64,000 bases of DNA from Fragum whitleyi. Its lineage: Eukaryota; Mollusca; Bivalvia; Cardiida; Cardiidae. The notes under the pieces were generated by a model, which made no database searches, was not told where the DNA came from, and saw only the letters and a program-made list of their open reading frames with translations. The translations under genes and the position numbers were made by a program. This document shows positions 12,770-24,189 of the stretch, piece after piece (positions within the stretch are counted from its first letter, which is position 1; each line of letters starts with the position of its first letter). Where the stretch lies: the NCBI GenBank assembly GCA_948146395.1, contig OX411544.1, positions 58,829,642 to 58,893,641 on the forward strand, read 5' to 3'.

Positions 12770-12990
12770 TGTTGCCATTGCAGAACGTAATACAGTTAAC
12801 AACATCGTGAAATTGACATTCATCTCGATCAATACCATTCAAAATCACTCGCTCAGCGCTCTATTCATTAATTCCCAACACTCAATCAAAACATTCAAAA
12901 ACGCTCCAAACTCACTGAAAATGATAGAACCAATAAATGCATTCGTTCATAAAAAAATCTTGATTTCACTGACATAATTCAAGATTTTGA
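12770..12990 (+). repeat. Dispersed repeat copy (GTGAAATTGA...GATCAA family)
   Basis: Contains ACATCGTGAAATTGA, a block with CGATCAATACCATTC, and CTCACT/CAACACTCA-rich sequence. These recur in the same order at about 13405-13490, 21180-21262 and 51725-51830, and in reverse orientation at about 22560-22720. The extent of the family unit is only approximate. Confidence 0.6.
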
Positions 12991-13289
12991 TATGGTAGAG
13001 CGATGATAAAACTACTAGCAACAAAATTAATAGGAGAATAGCACTATCTAGCTGACAAATAAAGATAAAGAATGATTCTTTTTTTCACTATGCCGTAATT
13101 GTCCTTTGAATTATGACTTGTTACGCAACAAACCGTTTTAGAGGGACCACAATATCATATCTAAAGCTATATTCAAGATGATTTACGGTCTTTTGGTCGC
13201 CAAACGGTTTTTTTTCACCTAAACAAATCAAAGATGAATGCAAGCTTTTGACAAATGAAGTGCATTAATGCAGTTACGTCATAAACAAC

Positions 13290-13365
13290 AATGTAGTTGT
13301 CTGGCGTTTCCCAATATGGACATATATATATGGGTCCATATTGGAAAACACCAGACAATTTCATT
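13290..13365. repeat. Hairpin palindrome
   Basis: Inverted arms of about 33 bp (TTGTCTGG, then CCAATATGGAC, pairing with GTCCATATTGG and CCAGACAA) around an ATATATAT centre. A further ATGGACATATATATATG-like sequence lies just beyond at about 13366-13380. This is probably the core of a small MITE. Confidence 0.75.
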
Positions 13366-13404
13366 GTCCATATATATATGAAGTTGCTTTCAATACGATA
13401 CCAA

Positions 13405-13490
13405 TACAGCTAGTAACATCGTGAAATTGAAATTTTACGTCGATCAAAACCATTCTTAATTCCTCGATCAGCGCTTAATTCAACGGCCTA
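13405..13490 (+). repeat. Dispersed repeat copy, same family as 12770-12990
   Basis: ACATCGTGAAATTGA followed by CGATCAAAACCATTC and CAGCGCTTAATTCA matches the order of blocks in the 12.8 kb copy, with substitutions. Confidence 0.6.
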
Positions 13491-14040
13491 GCCTCGTTTT
13501 TATCTATTTATAGATGACTCGTTTAATGAATTCGGTATTCCATGACTCCTCATTCAATATCCTCCATGTAGGAAAGAGTATCCGGACAGCTTAGACAGTA
13601 AATTATGTCTCACATTATTATCCCAGTGACCATTCATTACACGGTTCGTTCTCAATTACTTTCAGTATTTCGATTGATTAACACGGTAAATGTCATAAAT
13701 GGTAATTGAATGCAGTAATTGAATTACACTGGAAGTTTTACATATTTTTGTCTGGCAAGCCTATGCCTTTATCTTAATGGAAATTTTAGGTTAAATGTCT
13801 AGCATTTACAAGAGTTATTAGGCGTTAAAACACGAGTTCGTAAGACAGGATTTTAAACAGCGTTATAAACGTTTTAGAGTGAAGTATTTTTCATATCAGA
13901 CTTAAGCAGTTTAAAATAACTATCTTTATCATTTTCTCTACAGCTCTGTTTTTAATCCTGAAATAATGAATTCAGTAATTTTCTATCGTCCTGCCCTTGC
14001 CAATTTCGCATTTGTTACCAAGGACACTGTATAAGTCTAA
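13491..14040. other. No gene seen
   Basis: AT-rich spacer. No motif or exon-like segment was recognised. Confidence 0.4.
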
Positions 14041-15693
14041 TGGCCCTGTCACACCTCAACGTTTAAGCCAGCGTGTGCGTAACGCGTTTGAGAAAACGAC
14101 TAAGTCCGCAAAACGTCGGCATACGCTGACTAACATTTTCTTTTTGTCAATTCACGACGCGCCTGTAGCGTGTGAACGTTGAACGTGTGAGTAAAGCGTG
14201 AGTAAGGTGTCAAGAACGTGTTGATGTCAGCGTTTACCAACGTTCTTGAGCGTGTATCCAACGTTCTGATAACGTCCCCAGAACGTGCTTAGCGTGTTTG
14301 TAACGCGCTGCTAGCGTGTTTTGGATGTAAATATAAATTATGCAAGAAATAATCACTTCAAATGTATTCTTTTAATATATAAACAGGCCACCGGCCACTT
14401 CACATATTCAAATTCAAAGGATGTTGGTTCATGTAAAAGAAAAAAAGGAAAAGACGAAAAGAAAAATACACTGGCACCTGTAACATATGAAAACATGCAT
14501 ATAACAAACTTATAAGATTACAGGCTGATTAAAGCTTCTGGTACTTTTCACTCGAAAAATGTTGCGAAAGGGTAAGGAACTACTTGTCATAATGCACTCC
14601 TTTCTTCATCCACATGCTCTACCATGTAGGATGATTTTCTACAACCTCTCTTAATCTTGAATAGCTAGTCTTACATTAAGAGGGAAAAATTGTACCAAAT
14701 ATCAAACCTATAATAGAATCAAATATTCGGAACAGAACAAAATATAGTAAAACACGTCTTGTATTATGTCCACTAGGTACAACGATGTACTTGTCTTTTT
14801 GGAATATTGATAATGATCAAATGAGACGATTGAATGATTTTATTTTCGCGAACGTATTGTTATTCTGACGAAAGAGCAGACGCATTTGTAAAGCTAAAAA
14901 CGCAATGTTTATTCAGGCTACATTCTCCACCTCGACAATCTAAGGAATTAAGAAAGTCCGTAAAGGATTTATATGGAAGAAAAGACAAGCAGCTTATAAC
15001 ATAACATAACATAAGTTTTATTTATATGACTTGAACGAAATCGTTCATCGTCAAATATAGAGAATGCTACTTATGATCGAGTTTTCAAGTCGTTCTTAGA
15101 CTGGTCATGAGGAAACGGGCAGATATGAACATGTCAAAGGGTCATACACACGTACATGCACAAATTTATTTATTTACGACAAGCTGATGGAAGAAATTCA
15201 AGACAAATATGAAGCGGACCTTTTATATTTTCATTGTAAACTGAAACGCTGTAATACCCCAGAAACACGCTGTGAACTCGCTTGTAACGCGCTAGACACA
15301 CGTTCAGTACGCTGAAGACACGCTATGCACACGTCCCCAGTGCGCTGGAGACACGCTAGAGGCACGTTAAACTTTGGGCGAACGTGTTTCTAGCGTGTCC
15401 GTAGCGTAAGTGAACGAGCTCCTAGCGTGTTTCTAGCGTGCTGAGCGTATTTGGAACGGCTGTGGAACGTATGCGGAGCGTGTTCCAACACATTCGGCAC
15501 ACGCTGAGAAATTTTGTGCATGCACAAAATTTTATGAGATACTCAGCGTATCGCAACGTGTGCCAACGTGTTACAGCGTGCCGATAGAGTGTGCGGAACC
15601 TGTCCATAGCGTACCCGACGTGTTCGCAGCGTGTTATTAAAATTCCAACACGTTCCGCACACGCTGGCTAAAACGTTCAGGTGTGACAGCCCT
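14041..15693. mobile_element. 1.65-kb TIR element with subterminal GCGTGT arrays
   Basis: The termini are inverted: the left CCCTGTCACACCTCAACG continues with GCCAGCGTGTGCG, and the right end is its complement with few mismatches, giving about 38 bp of TIR. Inside each TIR, 250-430 bp are packed with GCGTGT, AACGTG and ACGTTC words (about 14075-14325 and 15255-15660). The middle is AT-rich and holds an unrelated LINE tail. No transposase frame is present, so it is non-autonomous. The bases flanking the two ends (CTAA and TTAG) are complementary rather than a direct duplication, so the superfamily is unresolved. Confidence 0.75.
15000..15170 (-). mobile_element. 5'-truncated LINE 3' end (fragment)
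   Basis: Read on the minus strand, the segment ends in AAATAAAACTTATG followed by a short (TTATG)n tail, typical of a non-LTR retrotransposon 3' terminus. A self-complementary TGAACGATTTCGTTCA lies just upstream. It sits inside the 14.04-15.69 kb TIR element, so it inserted there later. It is too short to retain coding sequence. Confidence 0.45.
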
Positions 15694-16280
15694 ATTAGAA
15701 CAACAATTTTGTCAACGATGTAAACATTGGAAGACCGGGTGTCTTTGTTAATCGACTGGCTACCGAGATAGACAAAATCGACGAATCGAAGAATTGGGCG
15801 GTCTGGGATCACTAAATCCCCTAAATAAAATGTTTAAAATCTGCTTAGATTTCGGGCTGGATTGAGTGTGTCGCTATAACTACAATATCACCCGATATCA
15901 AGCCTTCAGAAAAGATTCCAAGGTCACAGAATACAAAAAAGGTCGAATTAGCGTTATAGTTATTATTTTAGTACCATTCGAGGATGATCCTCGTTCATAT
16001 AATTTTTCACGAGTGTTACGTCGAGTTTCTGTTTTCCTTGTTCATCTTAATTGACAAATTATTTCAATAATCAGTGATTTAGAAGATTTAGTGGTGGATC
16101 TAGAAGGGGTGGGGGTTAATCAACACTCGCTCTGTAGCATTCCTTTTATAACTATATTTTCTTTTCATTTTCACGTGTATATTTAATCAAAATTGCACAA
16201 TAATGAGAAAACAAACACCAAGTTTGTAAGTTTGAACCCCCTTTACAGATATCTGGATCTGTGATTAGGGTTCAATATAT
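15694..16280. other. No gene seen
   Basis: Unremarkable sequence; a 62-codon open frame has no recognisable motif. Confidence 0.4.
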
Positions 16281-16600
16281 AGAGAATAACATGTTAGTGT
16301 CTAAAAATAACAATGTTATCTGGTCGAGGTTGGGAGAATTTATCAGGACGAGGCTTTGCCGAGTCATGATAATTTCTCACAGCCGAGACCTGGTAACATT
16401 GATATTTTAACACACTTACATGTTATTCTATTTATCATGCAATAATTTTTCACCACTTAATCATAGTAAACCTTTAAAAATCAAAGACTTTCATGTGAAA
16501 GCTTATGCAAATTGTTTCTAAAAATAGACTGTCTGATAAAATGTTATGTTATCAGTTAGGCGATATCAGGTCAATGCAGGCTTTGTTATATGATAAATTA
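16281..16600. repeat. Palindrome-headed dispersed repeat (copy 1)
   Basis: A head of ~150 bp is an inverted repeat (GAATAACATGTTAGTGTC against its complement at ~16412-16429). The inner arms are GGTCGAGG.TGGGAGAA and TTCTCACAGCCGAGACC around CGAGGCTTTGCCGAG. A ~165 bp non-palindromic tail follows, with CTAAAAATAGACTGTCT and AGGTCAATGCAGGCTT. Head plus tail recurs at 20860-21175. Confidence 0.75.
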
Positions 16601-17529
16601 TTTCAGCAGTCTGACGAGCTGCCTGAAAAAAGGTTCCTGCAGTGAAACTGAAAAGTGTTATTTTCACTTATGATGATATCAAAATTTATTACACTCAAAA
16701 ATCCCAGATTTCACTGCAAGAAATGTTATAAAAATTACTAATTTTATTTTCGTAAAAATAATAATGTTAATAAAAAATCTGACAACTTCCCTGAAAAAAC
16801 GTGTTTGGCTATAAGTCATAAATATAGTGGAAATTGAATCCGACAACGTTACCAGAAAAGTTTCAATTCAATCTCTTGTCTCGGGAAAGAAGAGTTTTTA
16901 ATGCTTCAGTCAGAATTAAAGAAGCATCCAAGAGAAAATGAAATATTGTTTTTTATTTCAAATAAAGCATCAATTGATACAAAGATGACATCTATGTTAG
17001 GCTGGCTATTCGGTACAAGAATAAATGAAGGAAATGCTTTCAATTATTATTATTGATTAATGTTTACGTTCACCTGTGTTACTGCGTAGTGCTTACTAAG
17101 GTTCAATTTACTGTTTCTCAAATATTTGATCCGTCTGACAACTGTGCATTTTAAAAATGCCATAATTCAATTATTATACAGGGTGTTTTATAATGTCTGT
17201 CCTTATTCTTAACCATTATGGTTCTGATATACATGTAACTAGTCACATTACTTGTGTAAATAGTTATCTGTTTCGTTGACAAAATACAATCTTCATTGGT
17301 ATGTGATTTGTTTTACTCCCTCCGATATCGTCAGTCTTGTTATCCTTTAAATGCGAAACCATATACAATTTTGAGATCAGAAGAATTTGCCATTTGTTTC
17401 TCCAAGGTCTACGGAAGATTATTCATGAAAAGTTGGTGAATGGAAATATTGGAAGAGTTACCTCCCCTGATACTACTACGTAGGTATACGGTAAAAAACG
17501 TTATCAATAAGTCCTACTTTTTTTTATCC
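16601..17529. other. No gene seen
   Basis: AT-rich sequence; at about 17180 ACAGGGTGTTTTATAATG could be an old transposon end but has no partner that I can see. Confidence 0.4.
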
Positions 17530-17653
17530 CTATCAAATTCTCTCCGTTTCTGTCCCTATGTCTCTCTCTGTGTCTCTGTCTCTGTCATTCTGTCTGTCTG
17601 TTTCTCTCTGTCTCTCTCTCTCTCTCTTTCTCTCTCCCCCTCTCTCTCTCCAT
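17530..17653. repeat. CT-rich microsatellite
   Basis: Imperfect (TCTC/TCTG)n tract. The open frame across it (runs of Ser and Leu) is an artefact of the repeat. Confidence 0.85.
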
Positions 17654-18117
17654 CTACGTAAGTAAGAGTTCATTGGAAATAGTTTGAGGAAAGCAACCAA
17701 GCAAAAATGTCTCGCATTTCAAAAAAAGATACCCATGAAAACAAATTTTGCTTAAACAATCGTACGTTTTAAAAAGGTTCTGAATACAGTCTGGTGTACA
17801 TGTAGCACAGCAATGACACTCAGCGCAGTTATTGATAATGATAGAACAAACATCAAATCTAACAATGACAAAATCAATTTGTAATATGAACATTAAATAT
17901 TATGTAAAAAAATAGTAGTATTATTTCTGCAAAGTATTGCAATATTTAAAACGATTTGAACATGCAAAAAAAGTTTAGGAATATGCGAGCTTGGGTCAAG
18001 TCATTTTCCGTTTCTCGTATTTTAACACGTAAAATTTATTTTTTCATCCCAACGAATGGATGAAGCACTCTAGTATGCTAGCAGACACGTCCACCATCAG
18101 TATTTTCAGTTCTTTGG
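17654..18117. other. No gene seen
   Basis: AT-rich sequence with no recognisable feature. Confidence 0.4.
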
Positions 18118-18186
18118 TTATTATTATTATTATTATCATTTTTATTATTATAATCATTATTATTATTATTTTTATTATCATTACTT
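18118..18186. repeat. (ATT)n microsatellite
   Basis: Imperfect ATT repeats interrupted by ATC and TTT triplets. Confidence 0.85.
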
Positions 18187-18253
18187 CGTGTTTTTTTTTC
18201 GATGGATTATCGAGAAATAACAGTTGAAACTCACCGCTTTACAAGTGAAATTA

Positions 18254-19958
18254 AACAAGAGGGCCGTTGGCCCTGGGTCGCTCACCTGAGAAAAAAGCTT
18301 CACTACCTAGGTATGTCCATGCAACCACAGAAAAAGAGATTTTCACTTATTCAATCAGATAACATTTGAAATAATCCTCCCCCCCCCCTCTGCTTCTTCC
18401 CTGGTCATTATTTATTTAAGCTTTTTCCATAAAAGGTCTGTGATCAGCTAATCTATGCCAGATATACAGGCTGAGTCTGAGACTTTCAAAGTTTTCTTTA
18501 ATGAGTTGATCAATCCATGTCAAATATAAAGGCTGTAGGGATTCAAAATTCTCTACAAAGCACTCCCCCTCCCCCAAGATGCTCTGCACCTGGTGAATCT
18601 TCTGTCATGATTTTAGCTAATTCAATTAATGTCCATATGCTGATCATCCATACCAATTTTCAAGTCTGTAGGACTCCTGGTTCATTAGAAGAAGTTTAAA
18701 GATTTCAAAAATGATCCAAAGTACTACCCCCTCCCCAAGAAACTCAGCACCTGGTTACCCTACAGTCATGATTATAGCTATTTTTATTAATGTCAATATA
18801 TTGATCACCCATTACAATTTTCAAGTCTGTAGGGTTCCTGATCCAGGAGAAGAATAAGGTTAAAGATTTCAAAATTGATCCAAAGTACTACCCCCTCCCC
18901 CCCTAATGCTCCGCATCTGGTGTCCCTACATTCATGCTTTTAGCTATTTTATTTAAGATCCATAGTCTGTAGGGCTCCTGGTTCATTAGAAGATGAAGGT
19001 TAAAGTTACAAAATTTTCACAAAAGTACTACCCTCTCCCCCCTGGTGCTCCGCCCCTGGCGGCATTACAGTCATGATTTTAGCTATTTTTATAAATGTCT
19101 ATGAGCTGATCCTCCATGCCAATTTTCAAGTCTGTAGGGCTTGTGGTTCAGAAGAAGAAGAAGGTTAAAGATTACAAAATTTTCACAAAAGTACTACCCT
19201 CTCCCCCCTGGTGCTCCGCACCTGGTGAATCTACAGTCATGGTTCTAGCTATTTTTATTAAGGTCCAAATGCTGATCATCCATGCCAATATTCAAATCTG
19301 TCAGGCTCCTAGTTCATCAGAAGAAGAAGGTTAAAGATTACAAAATTTCACAAAAGTACTACCCCCTCCCCCCTGGTGCTCTGCACCTGGCAGCCCAACA
19401 GATATGGTTTTAGCTATTTTTATTCAGGTCTATGAGCTGATCATCCATGCCAATTTTCAAGTCTGTAGGGCTCCTGGTTCCAATTAAGAAGAAAGTTAAA
19501 GATTACAAAATTTACCCAAAGTACTACCCCCTCCCCCCTGGTGCTCCGCACCTGGTGGCCCAAAAGATATGATTTTAGCTATTTTAATTCAGGTCTATGA
19601 ACTGATTATCCATGCCAAGTTTTAAGTCTGTAGGACTACTGGTTGAGAAGAAGAAGAATTTTAAAGATTTTCTTAAAATTTCAATGTTTGTTGCCATAGC
19701 AACCAGAGTTTTTCATAGATTTCAATTCTTTTAGCTATTTTTGAAGGGGACCACCTAAGCAACATTTCTGTAAAATTTGGTGTAAATTGGCCAAGTAGTT
19801 TAGGAGGAGATGTCGTTTAAAGAAATTGTTGACGGACGCCGGACGACGGACGACGACCGACGACCGGACGACCGACGACCGACGACCGACGGACGGACGC
19901 CGGATGAAAGGTGATCACAATAGCTCACATGAGCACTTCGTGCTCAGGTGAGCTCAAA
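18254..19958 (-). mobile_element. Non-autonomous Helentron-type element, complete ends
   Basis: On the minus strand the element ends with CTCAGGTGAGCGA, a short hairpin (AGGGCC...GGCCCT, 18260-18274) and then CTTGTT. Its other end (19922-19954) is a hairpin, AGCTCACATGAGCAC against GTGCTCAGGTGAGCT. The CTCACCTGAG word at 18281-18290 and its complement at 19943-19952 are placed asymmetrically: one terminal, the other internal to the hairpin. Such asymmetric inverted repeats with a 3' hairpin are the published hallmark of Helentrons and their non-coding derivatives. The interior is a satellite array plus a CGACGGACGACC-rich stretch at 19835-19905. The same hairpin terminus closes the coding Helentron at 58.3 kb. 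Assignment to the bivalve 'pearl' group is by layout only. Confidence 0.75.
18380..19690. repeat. ~165-bp satellite array inside the 18.25 kb element
   Basis: TAGCTATTTT-type anchors occur at about 18614, 18774, 18939, 19079, 19244, 19409, 19573 and 19729, that is every 156-165 bp with one 140 bp short copy. Each monomer carries AGTACTACCCCCTCCCCCC, a GGTGCTCCGCACCTGG block, CAAGTCTGTAGGGCTCCTGG and AGAAGAAGAAGGTTAAAG. About eight monomers in the same orientation. A ~160 bp satellite inside mobile elements is known from bivalves; identity with it is unverified. Confidence 0.85.
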
Positions 19959-19984
19959 ACACTTATATCCCGCATTCGTTTATT

Positions 19985-20345
19985 TCACCGTACTTGACGC
20001 TATCTGAGAGGAGCCCAAAAAGTAACGTCATCATGACCGTTGCGTGGCAATAACGTGCAAAATTACGCGCTTTGGGAGAATATGTCCTGAAATGTTAATA
20101 TTTTGTCACAAGTTTGCATTAAAGAAATATGATAATCGTTTTCGAGTAAGATGGATACATACATTATTTCGTAAATAAAAAGCTATTTTCTTATTAGTAG
20201 TTTCGCCACTCGTTAAAATTTAGCTTTTGTTATTTAAATCAGTGAAAGATAAATCAATCTTGCCCTGAGGCAAATATTATCCTCTATTTTTTCCCATTTT
20301 TTTTATTTCAACGACATACAGAGAGCAAAAGCAAATATTATACTC
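19985..20345 (-). repeat. Inverted diverged copy of the 55.3-56.1 kb repeat
   Basis: Read on the minus strand, AGGACATATTCTCCCAAAGCG, a GCGTAATTTTGC block and a GTCATGATGACGTTA block follow one another. The 55480-55560 sequence has the same order. Further on, AATCGTTTTCGAGTAAG and GATTGATTTATCTTTCAC correspond to blocks at 55720-55860. Divergence is substantial. Confidence 0.5.
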
Positions 20346-20859
20346 TTATTAGGTATTTGGGAATTAGTTTTTGTACAAGCACACGAGAGAGCTTTATGCC
20401 AAAAATCGACGTTTGAATTTTTTGGCCAAATTAAAACTCGTTTTAATATACATTGTACATGAAGCTTAGTTTCAAAAAATCCATAAATCCTTTAATTACT
20501 TAAATTTCAAATTTTTCCGCTTTGTTAAAAAATCCGCCCCATCTTAACGTTTCAAAAATTGATATTAAACTCCCTTTTTTCACAACCGATATGATAAAAA
20601 ATGCTTACCTGTGGTACTTCGAATTAGCGTAAGCAATATGCCTTATTCCATGAAATGTGGTATCTTTTGAGAATGCTATTAACTGATTTTTTAACTCAAT
20701 TCCTTTCCATCTCGTGCGTGTGTCCCCCATTGTGTCTCAATTGATTGTGTTATTATTTTTTCTCCGAAATGTCAACCGAATGATTTCGGTCGCGTCATAT
20801 AATGCGCTTAGAGATAGAATATAACGAGTTATCATTGCGCCTTTACATTTGACACATAC
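20346..20859. other. No gene seen
   Basis: AT-rich spacer, nothing recognised. Confidence 0.4.
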
Positions 20860-21175
20860 AGAATAACATGTAAGTGTCCTAAAATATCAATGTTATCGGG
20901 TCGAGGTTGGGAGAATTTATCATGACGAGGCGTTGCCGAGTCATGATAATTTCTCAATGCCGAGACCAGAAAAACATTGATATTTTAGGACGCTACATGT
21001 TAGTTATTCTATTTATCATGCAACCTTTTTGTGCTAATTTACAATAACCCCTTCAAAATCAAAGAAATTCAGGTGAAAGAGTACACAAGCTATTTCTAAA
21101 AATAGACTGTCTTATATCATGTTATGTTATCAGACAAGTGAAATCAGGTCAATACAGGCTTCATTGCATAATAAA
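20860..21175. repeat. Palindrome-headed dispersed repeat (copy 2)
   Basis: Second copy of the 16281-16600 unit. It has the same palindromic head (GAATAACATGTAAGTGTCC pairing with its complement near 21000) and the same downstream blocks (CTAAAAATAGACTGTCT, AGGTCAATACAGGCTT). The head here is the better preserved of the two. Confidence 0.75.
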
Positions 21176-21179
21176 GTTA

Positions 21180-21268
21180 ATAACATCGTAAATTGAATTT
21201 CACTCCGATCAAAACCATTCTAAAGCAATCACTCATAGTTCAATTTACTAATTCAAAACTTACATGTT

Positions 21269-21299
<31 letters not shown>

Positions 21300-21301
21300 T
21301 G
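21180..21301 (+). repeat. Dispersed repeat copy followed by poly-T
   Basis: ATAACATCGTAAATTGA, TCCGATCAAAACCATTC and TCACTCATAGTTCAATT match the 12.8 kb family. A T-rich tract interrupted by single Gs fills 21268-21301. Confidence 0.55.
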
Positions 21302-22540
21302 TTTTAACCGAATTTCACTTCCCAAAATTTACAGCTCATTGAATTTATAACACATTTGAATGCTACCGGGGTTGGAAAACAAGGTTATATTAGTTTGTTT
21401 CCCGATACTATACGCATACAATGACACATTATGAATGAGTTTAAGTTGTCATGTGGGGTAAATTGTTCAAATTTCCAACAAACCAATATTTTATTTCGGT
21501 TATTATAGGTGTGCTGGCGACCCAATGCCTCGGAGGTTAGAATGAAAATACCATATTGTTTAGAAAAAAAACACCTTTATTAGTTGGTCCTGTAACAACT
21601 CCTGCAGGTTCGTTATAGCACAGCTTCAAGTTCATGCTTGAAAGCTTCGCAGATGTTATACCAAACTACATCAGCTTACTCCAAAAGTGGTCAAAAAATG
21701 AAATACATACATACGTTCAAGATAACTACGGTTTAATATAAATTTTAGGGACTTCATCATACATATGCTTTTCCAAGCTTTTCCTGTAATCATCAAAAAG
21801 TGGGACGACCATTTTGCTTCGTTAGAGAAGGTTCGACCAAGATGTTAGCGAGAGTAGACAGATTCAATATGGGTCCGATTCATGTGATAAAACCGATTTT
21901 TCATCTGTTTTAGAAGACGATTTTTCTTATGTTGTCATATCTTGATATTTATTTTATAATATGATTAGAATCCTCACGATAAATTGATAATCTTTCATAT
22001 CCAAAATTAATTTTTGCGCATAACCTAATGTGCCGTTTAAAAATGACGTGATGTCATCACATAAATTATGGCGTCATTTCAGGATAAAAAATAATTTATT
22101 TACGCTCTGAGCTCTTTTGCATAGTTATTTCACTAGTAAAATAACATCAAAATATTCAACGTGGTTATTTCACAGTGGTTGTTTACAAAATTCCATTTAA
22201 ATCACTTCTAAACAAATACGTCCGCCAGCATTTTCACTTTTATTGCGACTGTAAAACGCATTATGCCGATTTTGGAAAAAGACGTTATGTTAATTTATAG
22301 AGTGTAGAGTGTTAAAAAGGCTGAAAAAAACTGATTAAGATATGAGTGAAATTTAGAAGAAAAAAATCAATTGCTCAGCAATTTTCAAACTTTCTGTTTG
22401 TGTCGTGGGGGAGAGAGGGGGGGGGGGCGCAGGGGTGATTTGTATAACTGTTAAATAGCGATGGCTAAATGTCAATTAAATTGCCAATAGACTTTGAAAT
22501 CAATAAAAAAAATCTACGTATCTTTTTAAAAGAAAGATTA
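21302..22540. other. No gene seen; G-run
   Basis: AT-rich except for a GGGGGAGAGAGG-GGGGGGGGG run near 22405-22430, which could form a G-quadruplex. No gene supported. Confidence 0.4.
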
Positions 22541-22559
22541 ATTAACCTTCGCGGACGCT

Positions 22560-22720
22560 TCCAGCTAATAAAAAGAAACGATTTGTTAGATTTGAATGAT
22601 ATTGACAGCACTGTGAAAGATTCTAGGACATTTTGGAATGCTTTTGGAGCGCTTCTAAATGGATTCTGTGAGTTTTTGAAATGAGTGAATTGAGCGTTGA
22701 GTGATCAATTGGAATGGGAT
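22560..22720 (-). repeat. Dispersed repeat copy, reverse orientation
   Basis: On the minus strand TGATCACTCAACGCTCAA, TCATTTCAAAAACTCAC and GCGCTCCAAAAGCATTCC match the block order at 12850-12925. The 71-codon frame here is an artefact. Confidence 0.5.
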
Positions 22721-22969
22721 AGGTGCCATTATATTTCATGACGTTTCTAAGAGTACACACGTTGTCCGGAATAAAAGGCGATTAATTTATTTTGTCCTAA
22801 ATGATATTTTATGAAAGGTTACTCGGCCAAGGCATCGTAAATGATTTAATATGGTTAATAGGGTTAACGTTTTATGTATTCATTAATTTACGTCTCATCA
22901 ATATCTACATAGACAAAACATAAAACAAACGAGATGGTTAAAAATTGCCTTTCTATACTTAAGAGTTAT

Positions 22970-23175
22970 AAGAGACTGTGTTCTCTGTCTCTGTCCGTCC
23001 GTTGTCAGTCTTATTTTTACCTGCCTCTCTCTCTCTCTCTCTGCCCTCTCTCTCCTTATCTGTCTCACGCTCTCACACTCGCTCTCTCTTTCTCTCTCTC
23101 TTTCTCTACTTCCTTCTTTCTCTCTCTCGCTCCCTCTCTCTGTCCCTCCCTTTCTCTCTCTGTCTTTCTGTCTGG
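22970..23175. repeat. CT-rich microsatellite
   Basis: Imperfect (TCTC)n tract with TCTG and CTCC variants. Two overlapping Ser/Leu-rich frames across it are repeat artefacts. Confidence 0.85.
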
Positions 23176-23379
23176 CTGAATCTCCCTCACTCTCTTACTC
23201 CCACCCAGTCTTATCTACCCTTGTTTTTAATTGGAACAACTAAAATCTATAAAATGCTAACCAATTTTAATTTCATCATAATCTTTCTTTGCACCCAATC
23301 ACATTGTTTCGCTGATGAAGATTGTAACATGTTAGGGAACTAAGTCAAGAATGAAAGTACTCCATGTCGCACGAATAAA

Positions 23380-23640
23380 GCCATATGAGCCTGTGCGTGA
23401 TATTTCCAACGATTTCAAACTTGCGCGTGTTACGAACATTGGGTAACATTGACAAAACCACAATAAAATAATAATGTTGTCTGCATGAAGATGGATGAAG
23501 ACTTATATATCAATATAGCACTTAGTGAAGATTCTGGTCAGACTGTGCGACTGCACAGGCTGGTCAGAAGGTTTGCTTTGCGCACATTTGAAATTGTTGG
23601 AAATGTCACGTACAGGCTCATATTATAATGAGAAAGGCCA
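23380..23640. repeat. Small foldback element
   Basis: ATATGAGCCTGTGCGTGA plus TTTCCAAC.ATTTCAAA at 23385-23430 is repeated as its complement at about 23585-23632. The arms are ~45 bp with a ~155 bp loop. A single arm-like copy (ATTTGAAATTGTTGGGAATG) lies at 51872-51895. Confidence 0.65.
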
Positions 23641-24185
23641 AAAATCTGCATTATGATTGATATAAATCCTTCTATAGTAGATAATTAGACAAATGGCTAT
23701 GACAATTGAATGAAATTTACTTTGTGGAATGACATTATTTTAGTTAGATTCTAGACAAAACTTAAGCATATATAAAATCATCTATTTAGGGATAAAATGT
23801 TAGATCTATCTATTTAACTCATTTTTCAGAAGTTATTATGTAACAAGCATAGTGTTTTATTTATTTAAATTGTAGAAATACATTATAAGATAATTTTCGT
23901 TGTTATGTTGTTTTTAATGACTCTATCTATTCCTTATAATTCGAAAACCAGATTTTAGCGCATACATTAATAAATTCATATTTTGATAGTACAAATGATA
24001 ACTTATCATCATATGAAAGACAATGGAAAATCTATATAGATGATTTGCTTTTTCAGTTAGTTCCTTACGTACATCAGTACATGCATCGCAATGCAGAAAA
24101 ATATGTTTTTACGGTTCAAGTGTTACGTTAAACAATCGGCAATACTGTTTTAGGGTAACATTTTTATAGATGCCAGCCTCTTGCC
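23641..24185. other. No gene seen
   Basis: AT-rich sequence with no feature recognised. Confidence 0.4.
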
Positions 24186-24189
24186 TTAA

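Noticed and set aside
17440..17661. Open frame rich in Ser and Leu
   Set aside because: It is a translation of the CT microsatellite; no start context, domain or conservation signal.
22934..23343. Two overlapping Ser/Leu-rich frames (81 and 121 codons)
   Set aside because: Artefacts of the CT-rich microsatellite at 22970-23175.
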